Source of the DNA: Podospora bellae-mahoneyi
Taxonomy: Eukaryota; Ascomycota; Sordariomycetes; Sordariales; Podosporaceae
NCBI RefSeq assembly: GCF_035222275.1
Contig: NC_085884.1
Location: 3,596,001 to 3,660,000, forward strand
Direction of reading: 5' to 3'
Length of the DNA stretch: 64,000 nt
Below the pieces are notes generated by a model that saw only the letters and a list, made by a program, of their open reading frames with translations, was not told the DNA's origin and ran no database searches. Below, piece by piece: positions 13,206 to 24,000 of the stretch (its first letter is position 1; each line of letters begins with the position of its first letter). The position numbers were made by a program, and so were the translations under genes.

Positions 13206-15570
13206 CTACCCATAACTTCGTGACCTCCCACCGCCAGAATTACTCGGATATCTCCTCCCGTTGGCCAGTGCGGGTATATACAGCGGTGCCGTTCTCCGCT
13301 TTGGAGACGGCAGCGAGTTGACCGCGTCCCACATCTCCATGATGCCGGCTCTGCGTGCTGGAAGCATGCTGTACTGCAGACTGTACAAGTTTCTGCGATC
13401 AAGCGGTGGCACAAATTTGCCTGTGAGTAGGCAGAGCAATACGCGCGGGGACAAGTAGTGTTTTCGGATGCGGTGTCCCATCTGAAAGTATTGATGGAAC
13501 ATGGCTTTGAAGCTCAGGGGTATGGACTGATCATCGTGTCAGTTTGAAAGCCAGGCAGAATAACCGAGAAATAAAAGCCTACCTTCAAGTGAATTACAGA
13601 AGTCGAAGGTATTGGTTTCGTCGTGTCATTAACGCTGTGTTTAATTTCTTGGGTATCTCGAAGTTCAAAACGAATTCCGCCTACAAACTCCAGTCAGCAC
13701 ACTGCAAACCATGATGTAGAGCATAAGAACATACCTGGTAACCTCCCAGGGTCTTTGATCCTCAACATAAGCGCAAAAAGTGGAAAGTGATTCAAAAATG
13801 AAAGCATGGTATCAAAAACCGCCTTGAGCGATATGATGACCATGCGGGCGATGGCAAAATTAAGGTAGAATACCACCACGGTTGGAAGCAAAAAGAAGAG
13901 CAAGGTGAAAAGAATGGTACCAACGAGCAGCTGATCCAGGTCGTAGTCGCACGAGTCGATGCGGTTCCTCAGTACATTGTGCTTCTTGCCGCGAAATAGG
14001 TGGAAGAGCGAGATCAGGATGTTGAGCTGCCAATGGTAGATCCTCGCAGATGCCAAGTAGAACGAATAAATGTGTATCGTCAAGATCGATGTCAGATCCG
14101 AGAACAAGGCGATTGGCATGCTGGCTCCGGCAAAGCTGGAGAAACCAATAAACCAAATCATGTGAGGTAGAACCGGACGGAGAGTCTCAATACAACCTGT
14201 GAAGGTTAGTGACGGGATGTGATGGGATGGTTGAGCACAGAATACTCACTGGACCAGTACTCAATAACCCACAGAAACAAATCCCCTAGAAACAACGCCA
14301 GTTCGCTGTTGAGCTTCAGCCCCGCTGGCCATCCCATGAGCCACGAAATACTGCTCTGCAGAGCCTCGACCGTGTACTGCGTCAAGAGGTGGCTGATCTC
14401 ATCCGCAAGCCAACTGGAATTGTCGATGATGTATGACCCCAACGCAATACCAATAATAACATCATTGGCTACCAACCACAAGCTGTTGTAGAAGCGAATG
14501 TAGTCGGGATGGCTGGTGGTAACACTCTCCCAGTCGTTTTTCCTAAGCCGCAGTGTTACATACTGCATCGGCCAGTAGCAAAACTGCTGAAGCCGAATCT
14601 CGACTTGTTGGGCTGTGGCAGATATGTCCTTCAGCGCAGCATATTTTGGTCGAGCCCGCCACTCGAGCACCGTCAAGAGCACCTCGGCAGCGATCCGATG
14701 CGCCATCAACCCCATCACGAACAGCTTCTTGATAACGGGCAGGACATAGACCGTCACCAAGTTCCATAGCCATACCAGAATTATGTCTCGCATGGTGGTC
14801 GCCGATTCAACAACCCTCTCAGACACACTCAAACTCCTCTTGGGCCTTGTTCCTATCCTCGAGACATTCTTCTGCATCAGCTTCTCGAGCTCCCGCGCCC
14901 AGTTGATTTGATTCACAATTTTGGGCAGCGCTCTCTCTTTGGCCGACGGGGTCCGCTTGAATATAGAGTGTTGCTTCAATTTCTCGACCAGTTTTTTCTT
15001 CTTCTCCTTTTTGAGCCGCTCCTCTCGTTCATCGGCCTCCTCGGCGCCGTCTGAAAGACCGATCCTGAATGTCTCATGCTTGTCGCCCAGGGCCAGAGCT
15101 ATGGGACTCAAGGAGATGTACTGCATCCTTCCGGGAAAAGGTCGTTCGAAGAGTATGATCTGAATATTTGAGGCCCTGGCGCATGTGATTATCGGTACAC
15201 GTATGCTCGGCCCGGTCGTCGCTCGGATCCATGATGGGTCGATCTGTACGTCGTCTGAAGTATTTGACAGTCCCAAAATATGCAGAGACGACTGCCCGCA
15301 CAGCTCATAGATGCGGCTTACTGGATGGGGCGCGTTTCGCGTGAGGGTGCCAAGCTTCAAGGCGCTGTCGACGTTTCGGGGCTGGCCAAGATGTCAGCTT
15401 TCTCCATCCTTTTTTGTCGAGCGTTATAAACCCACCTCCACCTCTTCCAGAATGGCCAGCACAAACACGTCCAGGGCCGAGTTCCTCCACCCCACCACCA
15501 CACCCCTCAGGTCGGATCGTGGAAGGTCGGCCGGCCAGAATATGCGCATCAAGCCATCATTCTCTGGCAT
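13206..15570 (-). CDS. GPI1: GPI-GlcNAc transferase complex subunit Gpi1 (PIG-Q)
   Basis: Five exons on the minus strand: 15436-15570, 14250-15381, 13735-14196, 13583-13680 and 13206-13526, giving 715 residues with all phases consistent. Gpi1 is a multi-membrane-span ER subunit of the complex that makes GlcNAc-phosphatidylinositol, the first step of GPI-anchor synthesis. The start MPENDGLMRIFWPADLPRSD and VVGWRNSALDVFVL are typical of filamentous-fungal Gpi1. The diagnostic core is CYWPMQYVTLRLR, HPDYIRFYNSLWLVANDVIIG, and WLMGWPAGLKLNSELALFLGDLF with IEYWSSCIETLRP across the exon 2/3 junction. FASFAGASMP-like helices and FELR come next, and a basic low-complexity tail ends the protein. A cytosolic charged stretch (REERLKKEKKKK) lies near residue 170. 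An upstream gene lies unusually close on the same strand. Confidence 0.93.
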
Positions 15571-16016
15571 GACAGACAACAAGGCGCGAGGCCACCTAGA
15601 AAGATCCCCGTCTTCTCAACTGCTCTCTGGCCGATACGCCGGATCCGGGTGCTCGCGGGTGCTGGACAGTGTTGATCAGCAAAGTCTTTTCCAGTGTTGA
15701 GGAGGGGCAGGCGTCGTACGAGAGTCGACTCCCGGGCTGCGAGACGTTCCACGGGTATAAAGATGAGCAGGAACACAAGTGAAAGCGCGGCAAAGCCTTT
15801 GGCGGCTCGAGACTGTGCAGACGTGCGCAGGTTAGACAACGAGGCGGGGTGGCTTAAGCGGAGACGAGGGGGGAAGAGGGGGTGGGCGAGCATTACAACC
15901 ACTCCGTAATCCCAAGCAAAGATAGCAAGCTCATAGAGGCGAGTGACCAGGTCCCATCGGGCGGTGATGTAGCCAGCTACGAAGATGCCGAGTGTCAAGA
16001 CGGAAAAGGGGTGCAT
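15549..16016 (-). CDS. Small putative two-helix membrane protein, function unknown; 3' end uncertain
   Basis: Proposed exons are 15900-16016 and from 15812 downward. The start MHPFSVLTLGIFVAGYITARWDLVTRLYEL contains one hydrophobic helix. After a likely intron (acceptor CACAG before TCTCGAGCC, branch TCTAACC) comes SRAAKGFAALSLVFLLIFIPVERLAARES, a second helix. The remainder is less certain. Read straight through, it stops at 15549, inside the first exon of GPI1 (126 residues). If a further 58-nt intron is removed (GTACGA donor after codon STL, CTGTCCAG acceptor), it stops near 15596, 26 nt before the GPI1 start. The donor of the first intron (GTTGTA) is non-ideal. The sequence gives the impression of a conserved small Sordariomycete protein, but I cannot name a family. 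Confidence 0.5.
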   Translation of the reverse strand: MHPFSVLTLGIFVAGYITARWDLVTRLYELAIFAWDYGVVVMLAHPLFPPRLRLSHPASLSNLRTSAQSRAAKGFAALSLVFLLIFIPVERLAARESTLVRRLPLLNTGKDFADQHCPAPASTRIRRIGQRAVEKTGIFLGGLAPCCLSCQRMMA

Positions 16017-16747
16017 AGAATCGCGTAGTGGTGGTGGTGTGCTACCGGCGGAGCATGCCTTGGGGAGTTTGTCGTGGGCTGTGCGTGTGCAGTGTTGTTT
16101 GTTGATCTACGGATAGACTTGTCGCGCTGCTGCTGCCAGGATACTGTGTATGTATGTGCCGGACGTCTTGTCTGTCGTCAGTTGACGGGACCAAATGCTG
16201 TGGCTGGGGGTACCGGTATCTGGGGAAAACGAGGGCTCGGCGGGCGGGCGTGTGAAGCTTGAAGAGGCAAGCAAGTGGAGCTGGCAAGGTCGGATGAAGG
16301 CCGCCAAATTGCTTGGGGCCTGCGACGAAGCTTGTTCCAGACTCTCTGCGTCTCTTCGATCGATGGTGCATCTGATCATTTCAACAAAAAACCCCATCAC
16401 CGTGTCTCCAATCGCCAATCAGAGCCCGCACATTCCCATGAACTATGCCCCACTTATCTCCCTTTCCTGGCAGCGCGGGACAGACAGCCACCTGCTTTGA
16501 ATCCGAGCCTCCGATGTGGTGGTCAACGACGGTGACACAGTTTTCTATGAAGATGTAGACTTCCGTGTATACGATATGGACACAGGGGACTGTATTTACA
16601 TCTGACACCAACAGGTGTGTGGCAGATCACTGAGTGGGTGGGTAACATCAATAGACTCCAGGTTGAGGACCTATATAGCACCGTATACATTTTATTCTAC
16701 ACATGTACAAGTGATTAAGATCAGGATCATATGGTTTGAACCACTCT
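16017..16747. other. Intergenic region upstream of the small membrane-protein gene
   Basis: About 730 bases. The left part should be the promoter of the small membrane-protein gene (minus strand) and the right end the 3' UTR of MDM35. No further gene is seen. Confidence 0.45.
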
Positions 16748-17225
16748 CTCTAAAAAAGCCTGTGTCAGAAAAGTCAGGAGTGATACAGAGGTGAAGGCAC
16801 TTACACTTCTTCTTCCCCAGCAGCGTTGCATCATTCTCTTTAAAGTCTTCGCGGGCCTCGTCCAGCAACTTGTCTATCCCCCGTTCCTTGAGTGCGCGCT
16901 GTGTAATGTTAGCCCGTCATAAATCCACCAAAGTTTTCAGACGGTCCATCTTACCTTTAAGCATACGTTGTACTCCTTAAACATGGTGGCGCATTCGTTA
17001 TTGTCCGAGGTACTGGTCCCCCTCAGGTACTCTAAAATATTCATCAGTCGTTCGTCTTTACATGGTTGGGCAGGGCGTGCCTACTTTCGCTGTACCATTT
17101 CAAGAAGCAGGTGTCGTAGCGTCTGAGCAAATCAACCGTTAGCGGTGACCATGAATGACACACGGCCCTATGAGACGGACTTACTCTTTCAGCTCGTTGC
17201 ATTCTGGGGCAAGTGATTGAGACAT
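16748..17225 (-). CDS. MDM35: Mdm35/TRIAP1-like twin-CX9C intermembrane-space protein
   Basis: A small gene found by assembling five exons on the minus strand: 17185-17225, 17085-17122, 16955-17031, 16805-16898 and a final exon ending at 16748. It encodes 83 residues. Two CX9C pairs are visible: C9-NELKERYDT-C19 and C40-ATMFKEYNV-C50, with the family context FLKWYSEKYLRG and RALKERGIDKLLDEARE. Mdm35 resides in the mitochondrial intermembrane space, is oxidised by Mia40, and binds Ups1/Ups2 to move phosphatidic acid and phosphatidylserine between membranes. The chosen last intron (55 nt, GTAAGT to CTTTTTTAG) makes a TAG stop from T + AG, giving the natural end LLGKKK. An alternative 45-nt intron, or none, would add a hydrophobic, implausible tail ending near 16692. 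It is divergent from RRP6. Confidence 0.88.
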
Positions 17226-17856
17226 TTTGAATAGGCCCCAGGCCTCGGTAGAAAGAACAATGAAGCAATGCTAGGGGATTTTTGAAATGACAGAGCCGTG
17301 TTGCGCCTGGATGTATTGCACTGCGATGGCAAATCCAGGAAACGATGCCGCGTGTTTCGGCAGCCAGCCGGCAGTCTCGATATAGGTGAACTCGTGACTC
17401 CAGAAGAACTCCCAACAGAGGAAAAGCTTGGGCCAAGTTGCTATCGAATGGAAGGAAGCTTAGGTAGCGACTCTGATTTTCTCCCAAATAAAACTTCGGC
17501 TTTGCAAGTTGGAACTTCAAATCTTTCTTGACATCTCATCACTCTTAAACGCCACCAAACTCCAACACATGTGAGGTGACCTCCAACTGCCAAGCGAGAG
17601 AGGAGAGCCAGATCTTATCTTATCGGCCACACACCTCTTTTGAGGGTACTTCCGCAGACAGCAATAAATCCCAGCAATTACAAGTACCACGCTACTCTCA
17701 AAGCTGCTTAGCGTCGCATCCACCCTGCCAAAGCGGATCCACCGAAAAGTTCAGGACTGCCCGTTTTGAAAACAACCAGAAAGCCACCACCTGCTGCGCA
17801 AGACAACCACCCCATCACTGGCAAAAGGCAGGACCGTTTGCGACATCAACAACAGG
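17226..17856. promoter_or_regulatory. Shared divergent promoter region, MDM35 / RRP6
   Basis: About 630 bases separating two divergent start codons, so it carries both promoters and leaders. No specific element could be named. Confidence 0.5.
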
Positions 17857-20800
17857 ATGGAGTCATCACAAGATTACAACTCTCTCCGAGAGGCCATCCA
17901 ACCCGCCCTCGTCACCGTCACTCGATCAGCCGGCGTCGTCGCAAACGAGGATCTCCAATTCCAGCGCACCGTCCGCCCATCCGTCGGCGACAAGCTCGAC
18001 AAGACCGCCGATCGCATGCTGGGCTTGGTCAACGGGTTGCTCAAGTCTTCCTCCAAGGTGACGGGACAGTCGACGACCAAGCTGGAGGATATCGACGATA
18101 TCGAGATCAAGTGGAGAGGCATCGTCGACGTGATCGATTCGTTCCTTGAGAAGGCCGACACCTGCCTTGACGAGTACACCGGTTTGATCAAGAGAAAGAA
18201 TGCGCCCACTGTCGAAGAAGTATGTTTTTTTTGTTGTTCTATACATGTTTTACAGTGTCACTCTAACCTCCTCCTTCACAGGGCCGCGACCCCAAGCGAT
18301 CGAAATCGACGGCGCCGCTCGACTGGTCTCTCAAGCGCGCCAACATTGTCAAGCCCCAGAATGGGTTCGAGAAGAAGCCCAATAATTTTGACAAGGGGCC
18401 GTGGAAGCCCATCTTGACGAAGAAGCCACATGCGATTGTTCCGTTGGAGCAGTCTTTCAGCACCATTCTTAATGAAGACCACACTACCCAGTATGAACCC
18501 CCGTCCCTTTTCAAAAATTCCCTAGTTTCTCCAGTACCCCCGGTGGATAGTTCTGTTCAATAAAAGGAAGCCGACCAAGAAGAACCGCGTCTGGCCACCC
18601 AGCCCAGAAGCCGAAAGGCTGTGGGAAACTGGCGCTGGAGACAGAAGATGCGGGACAAAACATATCAGCAAGCTGTGACGGCGTTTGTGGAGGTTTCCAG
18701 AGAAAACTCCCGAAGAGGTTCCTGAGGACCCTTCGGAGGAGATTTTGAAGGATTCCCTAGTGTGGATTCCCATGGGAACCCTCTGGAGCTTCTTAGGGAA
18801 TCGCCAAAAGAGGTCCCCAGGGATGTCTCTGAGGAAGTTCCCGGCAACACTCGTCAATAGGCTTCTAAAAAGGCTCCAAGGGATTTTTCCGCTCAAAGTT
18901 CTGGACTTGGCCCCCTCGAGCATTTTGACCAATTATGTCTCTGTAATTTTTTTCCAAAAAAGAAAACTAACAGACCCCTCAGATACCAGAATCCTTACCA
19001 GCCCGAAATCGAAGCGATGAAATACCCCAGCCATGTGTTCGAGTCAAGAGAGCCGATCAAGTACCTCGACGTCGAGAGCACCAAGCCGATTTGGGTGGAC
19101 ACGTGGGAGGGAGTGCTGGAGATGGTCGAGGAGCTGAAGAAGGCGAGGGAGATTGCGATTGATTTGGAGCATCATGACTTTCGGACTTATACGGGTCTGT
19201 TGTCGCTCATGCAGATCAGCACGAGGGAGAAGGATTGGATTGTGGACACTTTGGTGCCGTGGAGGCACAGGTTGGAGGTGCTGAATGAGGTTTTTGCTGA
19301 CCCGGGGATTGTGAAGGTTTTCCATGGGGCGTTTATGGATGTGGTGTGGCTGCAGAGGGACTTGGGGGTGTACGTGGTGGGGTTGTTTGACACGCATCAT
19401 GCGTCGACTGTGTTGGGGTATGGGGGGGGGAGTTTGGCTTTTTTGCTGAAGAAGTTTGTGGGGTTTGAGGCGGATAAGAGGTGGCAGCTGGCTGATTGGA
19501 GGATTAGGTGAGTACATGGTGGTGATGATGATAGGTTTGAAGAAAGGGGAAAAGCTAATGATGACGTTGCAAAGGCCGTTGCCGGCGGAGATGCTGTATT
19601 ATGCCCGGGCTGATACGCATTACTTGCTTTATGTCTACGACATGATCCGGAATGATCTTGCTGCCGCGGCGCACACTGTCCATCCGGATGGGAAGCCGAT
19701 TGAGCGGGTGATTGCCAAGTCCAAGAAGACTGCTTTGTCTAGGTACGAGAACCCTGCTTTTGACGAGGAGACTGGGCTGGGGGATCGGGGGTGGTATAAC
19801 TACCTTGCGAGGTCGAGTTATGTCTACAACAAGGAAGAGTTTGCGGTTTTTAGGGCGTTGTGGAACTGGAGGGATAAGACGGCAAGGGAAGAGGACGAGA
19901 GCACGGGGTTTGTGATGAAGGAACATGTCATGGCGGAGATTGTGAGGGTTATGCCTAGTGACAAGAAGGCGCTTTGGAGCTTGCTGGATGGGCACGCGAG
20001 GAATTTGAAGGGGAGGCTGGACGAGTTGTTTGGGGTTGTGCAGGAGGGGAGGGAGAAGGGGCTTGCCGGGGGGTTGAGTTTGTTGCAGTTTCTTAGTGAG
20101 GGGAGTGGTTTGGCGCAGGCGCAGGTTGTGCCCAAGGCGCAGAAGGAGGAGGCGGTGGATATAAAGGAGTTGAGGAGTGAGAAGTCGCAGTTGTGGGGGA
20201 GTGTGCCGTTGAGTTCGGCTTGGGAGGATAAGGGGGGGAAGAAGGAGGGTGAGGATGATGAGGTGCTGGAGCTTCCTCTTTACTATAGCGCTGCGCAAGA
20301 GGAGGAGGAGGTTGGGGGTGGTGATGGGGAGGAGAGGGTTCCCGTGCTCAAGTCTGCTGCTGAGGTTGATGGTCAGGAGGAGCAGGAGCAGGAGAATCAG
20401 GAGTTTACACTCAAGACGGGGAGAAAGCGCAAGGCGAGTGAGGCGGATGTGTACTCTGGTCCGGAGGAGCAAGTGGAGGATGAGGAAGATGTTGAGGAGG
20501 ATGTGGAAATGGAGGATGCCACCACCCCTGCAGATGGTGAACAAGAAGATGACTCGGAAGAGGAGGATGTCGAGGCGGCGAAGAAGACTGCTAAGCAGGA
20601 GAAGAAACTCAGAAGGAAGGCTGCTAAGAAGGCTAAGCGGGAGGCGGCTGCACAGGAGCAGGCTGAAGAGGGGGAGGAAAAGGAAGCGGAAGTGGATGAG
20701 GAGGCGAGGAGGGAGGCGAAGAGGGCCGAGCGGAAGGCTAGGAAGGCTGCTAAGAGGGCTGCCAAGGCACAGGAGCAACAGCAGGAGGAAGGGGAGGAGG

Positions 20801-21012
20801 AGGAGGAGGAGGCGTTTGATTACAGCAAGGCTGCTTCTGTGCTCAAGGCTGACGGGGGGGCGAGGTCGGAGTTTGATGACAAGAGGAAGGGGAAGAAGGG
20901 GAAGAAGGAGAAGGTCTTTGATCCGTATGCTGCGAAGACGGGGTCGGATTTGAAGGGGGTGAGGAATAGGAATTATGAGAGGGCGGGGAGGTCGGCTACT
21001 TTTAGGAAGTGA
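17857..21012 (+). CDS. RRP6: Exosome-associated 3'-5' exoribonuclease Rrp6
   Basis: Four exons: 17857-18219, 18282-18490, 18983-19507 and 19575-21012, giving 844 residues. Rrp6 is the nuclear exosome-associated distributive exonuclease that trims rRNA and snoRNA and degrades aberrant transcripts. The N-terminal PMC2NT region spans about residues 10-115 and would bind the Rrp47 partner. The DEDD-Y nuclease shows D251-x-E253 in AIDLEHHDFRTYTG, D310 in HGAFMDVVWLQRDLG, and Y375...D379 in YYARADTHYLLYVYD, so all catalytic residues are present. An HRDC domain follows at about 450-523. The tail from about 600 is Glu/Lys/Ala-rich with basic clusters, fitting the lasso and nuclear-localisation region. 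Intron 2 is 492 nt, several times longer than the neighbouring introns. Confidence 0.95.
18491..18982 (+). other. Unusually long RRP6 intron 2 with internal inverted repeats
   Basis: The intron is bounded by GTATGA and CCCCTCAG with an AACTAAC branch site near the 3' end. Inside it, arms GATTCCCTA (18751-18759) and TAGGGAATC (18794-18802) can pair. A perfect 12-bp palindrome, TTCCCATGGGAA, lies at 18767-18778 between them. Degenerate copies of a GGAACCTC/GGGAATCC-like motif recur from about 18690 to 18850. Both strands have long open frames across the block, a consequence of the short-period repetition, not of coding. Confidence 0.55.
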
Positions 21013-24000
21013 GAGAGTGTGAGGGTGGGTGAATGGGTTTGCATTGATGAGGGAGTAGTGTTTGGGAGCATTACTGTGTGGGAGTAGATATAGCATTGCA
21101 TCGGATACTTCATTAGAAATTGGTGTCGAGAATTGAAGTTGAGTTTTGTCATTTTCGTTGAGGTTTACATGGAATATGAAGCATTTGGATTTGGTTTGTG
21201 TATTCTGTGACAGTGGAACTTGTGGTGGGCTGGCATTGGGTGAGGACACCGTAGAGTACATCCGCCAAATGAGAATGTAGACACCACTTGTCATGATACA
21301 CTTCAACGCCAGTATGTGTCAAGAATGGATCAAATCGTGTCATGTAATCTCTCCCATCTCGCATCACTCACTGTCTTTTTAATGCCCGTGGCCCAGTGAG
21401 GATAGCCACGATAAGGGGCCCCCTTTTTACCAATGCACCATCTTTCCTCCCCCATCGCATCTAACCAGCGGCATCGAGCGGGAAGCCGATCTTGTCCTCT
21501 TTCCACCGATCTGACTGACACACCTTTATCCCTTGGGATACAGACCGAAAAAGACAGGTGGCCCGAGTAAATATAGCGTAGCTGTTCCCGTCATAGTTTT
21601 GTTTTGTGACCGGAGTCAGCCAACCTAATACAGGAAGGGTAGGTAGGTAGGTTGTTATACACCTTTAACACTGTGAGGAATTTCAAACTGATGAGTGAGA
21701 CGAGCCTATCTTGGAAACTCTAGGAGGCTTTTCGGTGGGCATGGCGAGATTGTTCCTTGGCTGTCAGCGGAGGTTTTGCGGGAAGTCTTGGGAGCGGGCT
21801 TGGTAAGCCCCCCTTTGGAACGGAATTTATGCACGGCTGTTTTGTGGTTTTCGTATGTAGGTAGGTAGACAAGTAATATCACATGCGGAAATTTGGGACC
21901 AAAAAACCCCCCCAAAAAAAACAGGAAAAGTTGGTACATGATTCTTTCAGGAGGAGAAGGATCGTGATGAGCGAGAACGCAGCCTGGCTCGTCAAATACC
22001 CGCCTCAATCCCAATCTTGTGGCGTCTTCTGTCAAGTTTTGATATTTCAATTTGACCAGGTAGAGAGGAGCTTTTTGGAAACAGAGTTCTATCGAGCTTC
22101 TCCCAGATAGGCCCATCATCCATAGAACTTCGGACAGATGACTCTCATTCGTCCGGAAATCTGCCCACACTCACCTTACCCAGTGGCCTTTTTTTTTTTT
22201 GGTTAAACCTCCTTGGTCTCACTTGAAGGTAGGGTATTGAGCCCGCATGACTGGAAGTGAGCTGATGTGCCGACGTAGCTTCCTTGCTTGAGTATCAATG
22301 GAAGCGGAGGTAGAGGGGGGTGGAAAAAGCACGGAATAAGGGTCCCCAAAACCACTTCCCACACTCCCCTTTCTATCACGATCCCTCATACAATACTCCG
22401 ATGGGCGTCCAAAGGGTGAACCACGTGGCGGGCTCCGTTTCTTGCCGCAAGACCCTGATGACCCATACGATATCACGATGCAGGGACCTGTGGGCTCTCG
22501 CTTGTGAAGATTTTGGTCATCGCGGTAGCGGGTTAGGCATCGTTCGCCGTGAGCTAGCTCGGTTTTGTCCCGTATCTTCACGCTAGGTAGCGAGGAGAGA
22601 GGAGCTTGGAAACCTAACGGGAATGGGAACCGGGTTGGGTTTTGTACGAGGCTTCTTGTGTGATTGGAGGCTGAGAGGGAGGAGGTGATTTTGTTCAAGG
22701 TTGATATTGGAGATGGCGACGGGGTACAGTTGCCTGGCTAGAAAGCCCGCATGCTGGGCTACTGGAGAATGGCGAAGGAGAGGAGCCGGAAAGATGGCCG
22801 GGTTGAATCTGTCAGTTGTCATAGTTCCGTCTCACAGCAGCCACACGGCAGGTGCAAACGCCCCATCTTCTTCCAGCATGGTATGATGGTTGACAATTCC
22901 GACATAATCCGATTCGGTCGATGCAGGTTGGTAGTGACTGCAGGTAGACATCGACGATGTCTTCCTGGCCAGCTGTTTTAGTGTAACAGTCCCCTTTGGC
23001 GGCACAGGAAGCTTATGGGTTGAGGGTCACGAAGGCCTAGAATTGAGATTTCACTCGAAAACCCGTTTCCGGGAGCAGATGTTCCGTGGTTCGTGGTGGT
23101 TGTGGGCTGGCGGCTGCGGACATCAGTTGTATCGCCACCGGTGGCACGATCTGAGGAGAATAATACGTAGGGCTGATCACGAAGCTCTTGAAGTGCTTCA
23201 AAAGGGCTTGTCGACGTTTTACATGATGGATTAGATAGTGGCGCTCGTGTTTCCGCTGATCTTCAGGGAACAATGGCATTGTGGATGGCAAAAGGAAGAC
23301 GCTAGCTCGGCCCGGACCGGTCGACTTTCGGTAGGGTATACGCAGCAATCCACGGGTGTGTTTGGAGAGAACGAGAAACTGTCAAATCGCGAGATGAAGC
23401 GCCCTATCACTCATCAATTCACATAGTGACATATTCCTGGATCGGAAAAGCGTACCAGATCTCGTTCGTCAATGAAAGATTCCGAGCTGCCTGATCCCCA
23501 TTCAGGGTCCAAGTGATCGACAGAAGGTGCGACCTTGAGACCCCAATTGAGACCCGGGGAGGCGGACAGCTGCTACGAGTTGTAGTTATCATTGGAGGCC
23601 ACTATTAGGCCCGCAATTCCCCAACGCCTCGAGCGATTTTCGAAGCCCATCTCGGTTGTGTCTTTGGAGACAGGGAAACCACTGTTATTACCAAAGATTA
23701 AACACAGAAAAAAGCGCACAGACGAGTTGTCGGTTCACTGCAAAGATCACGATCTTGACTCTTTTTGTCTCCACAGAGTTTGACAACAGAGCAAAACAGA
23801 GCAGCGGCAGTTGCATTACGGCCACTAGCGCAGAAACACTAACCGCCACAATTGACGTCATAATTAGTGGTCAATCCATGATATATCCCTGCCGCGAACA
23901 GAGACCAGCATGGAGGACCCTGCAGCGTGTTCGCGGGGTAACATGTCAGCATGTGCGAGGTGGTGAGGTGACTGGTCGGACCTCTGGACCATTCTCCGGG

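Noticed and set aside
18685-19020. Open frames inside RRP6 intron 2
   Set aside because: The flanking exons join in phase to a conserved protein; the frames come from short repeats in the intron.
19555-21306. A 583-residue minus-strand frame over RRP6
   Set aside because: Arises because the G-rich RRP6 coding strand lacks antisense stops; Leu/Pro/Arg-rich, no domains.
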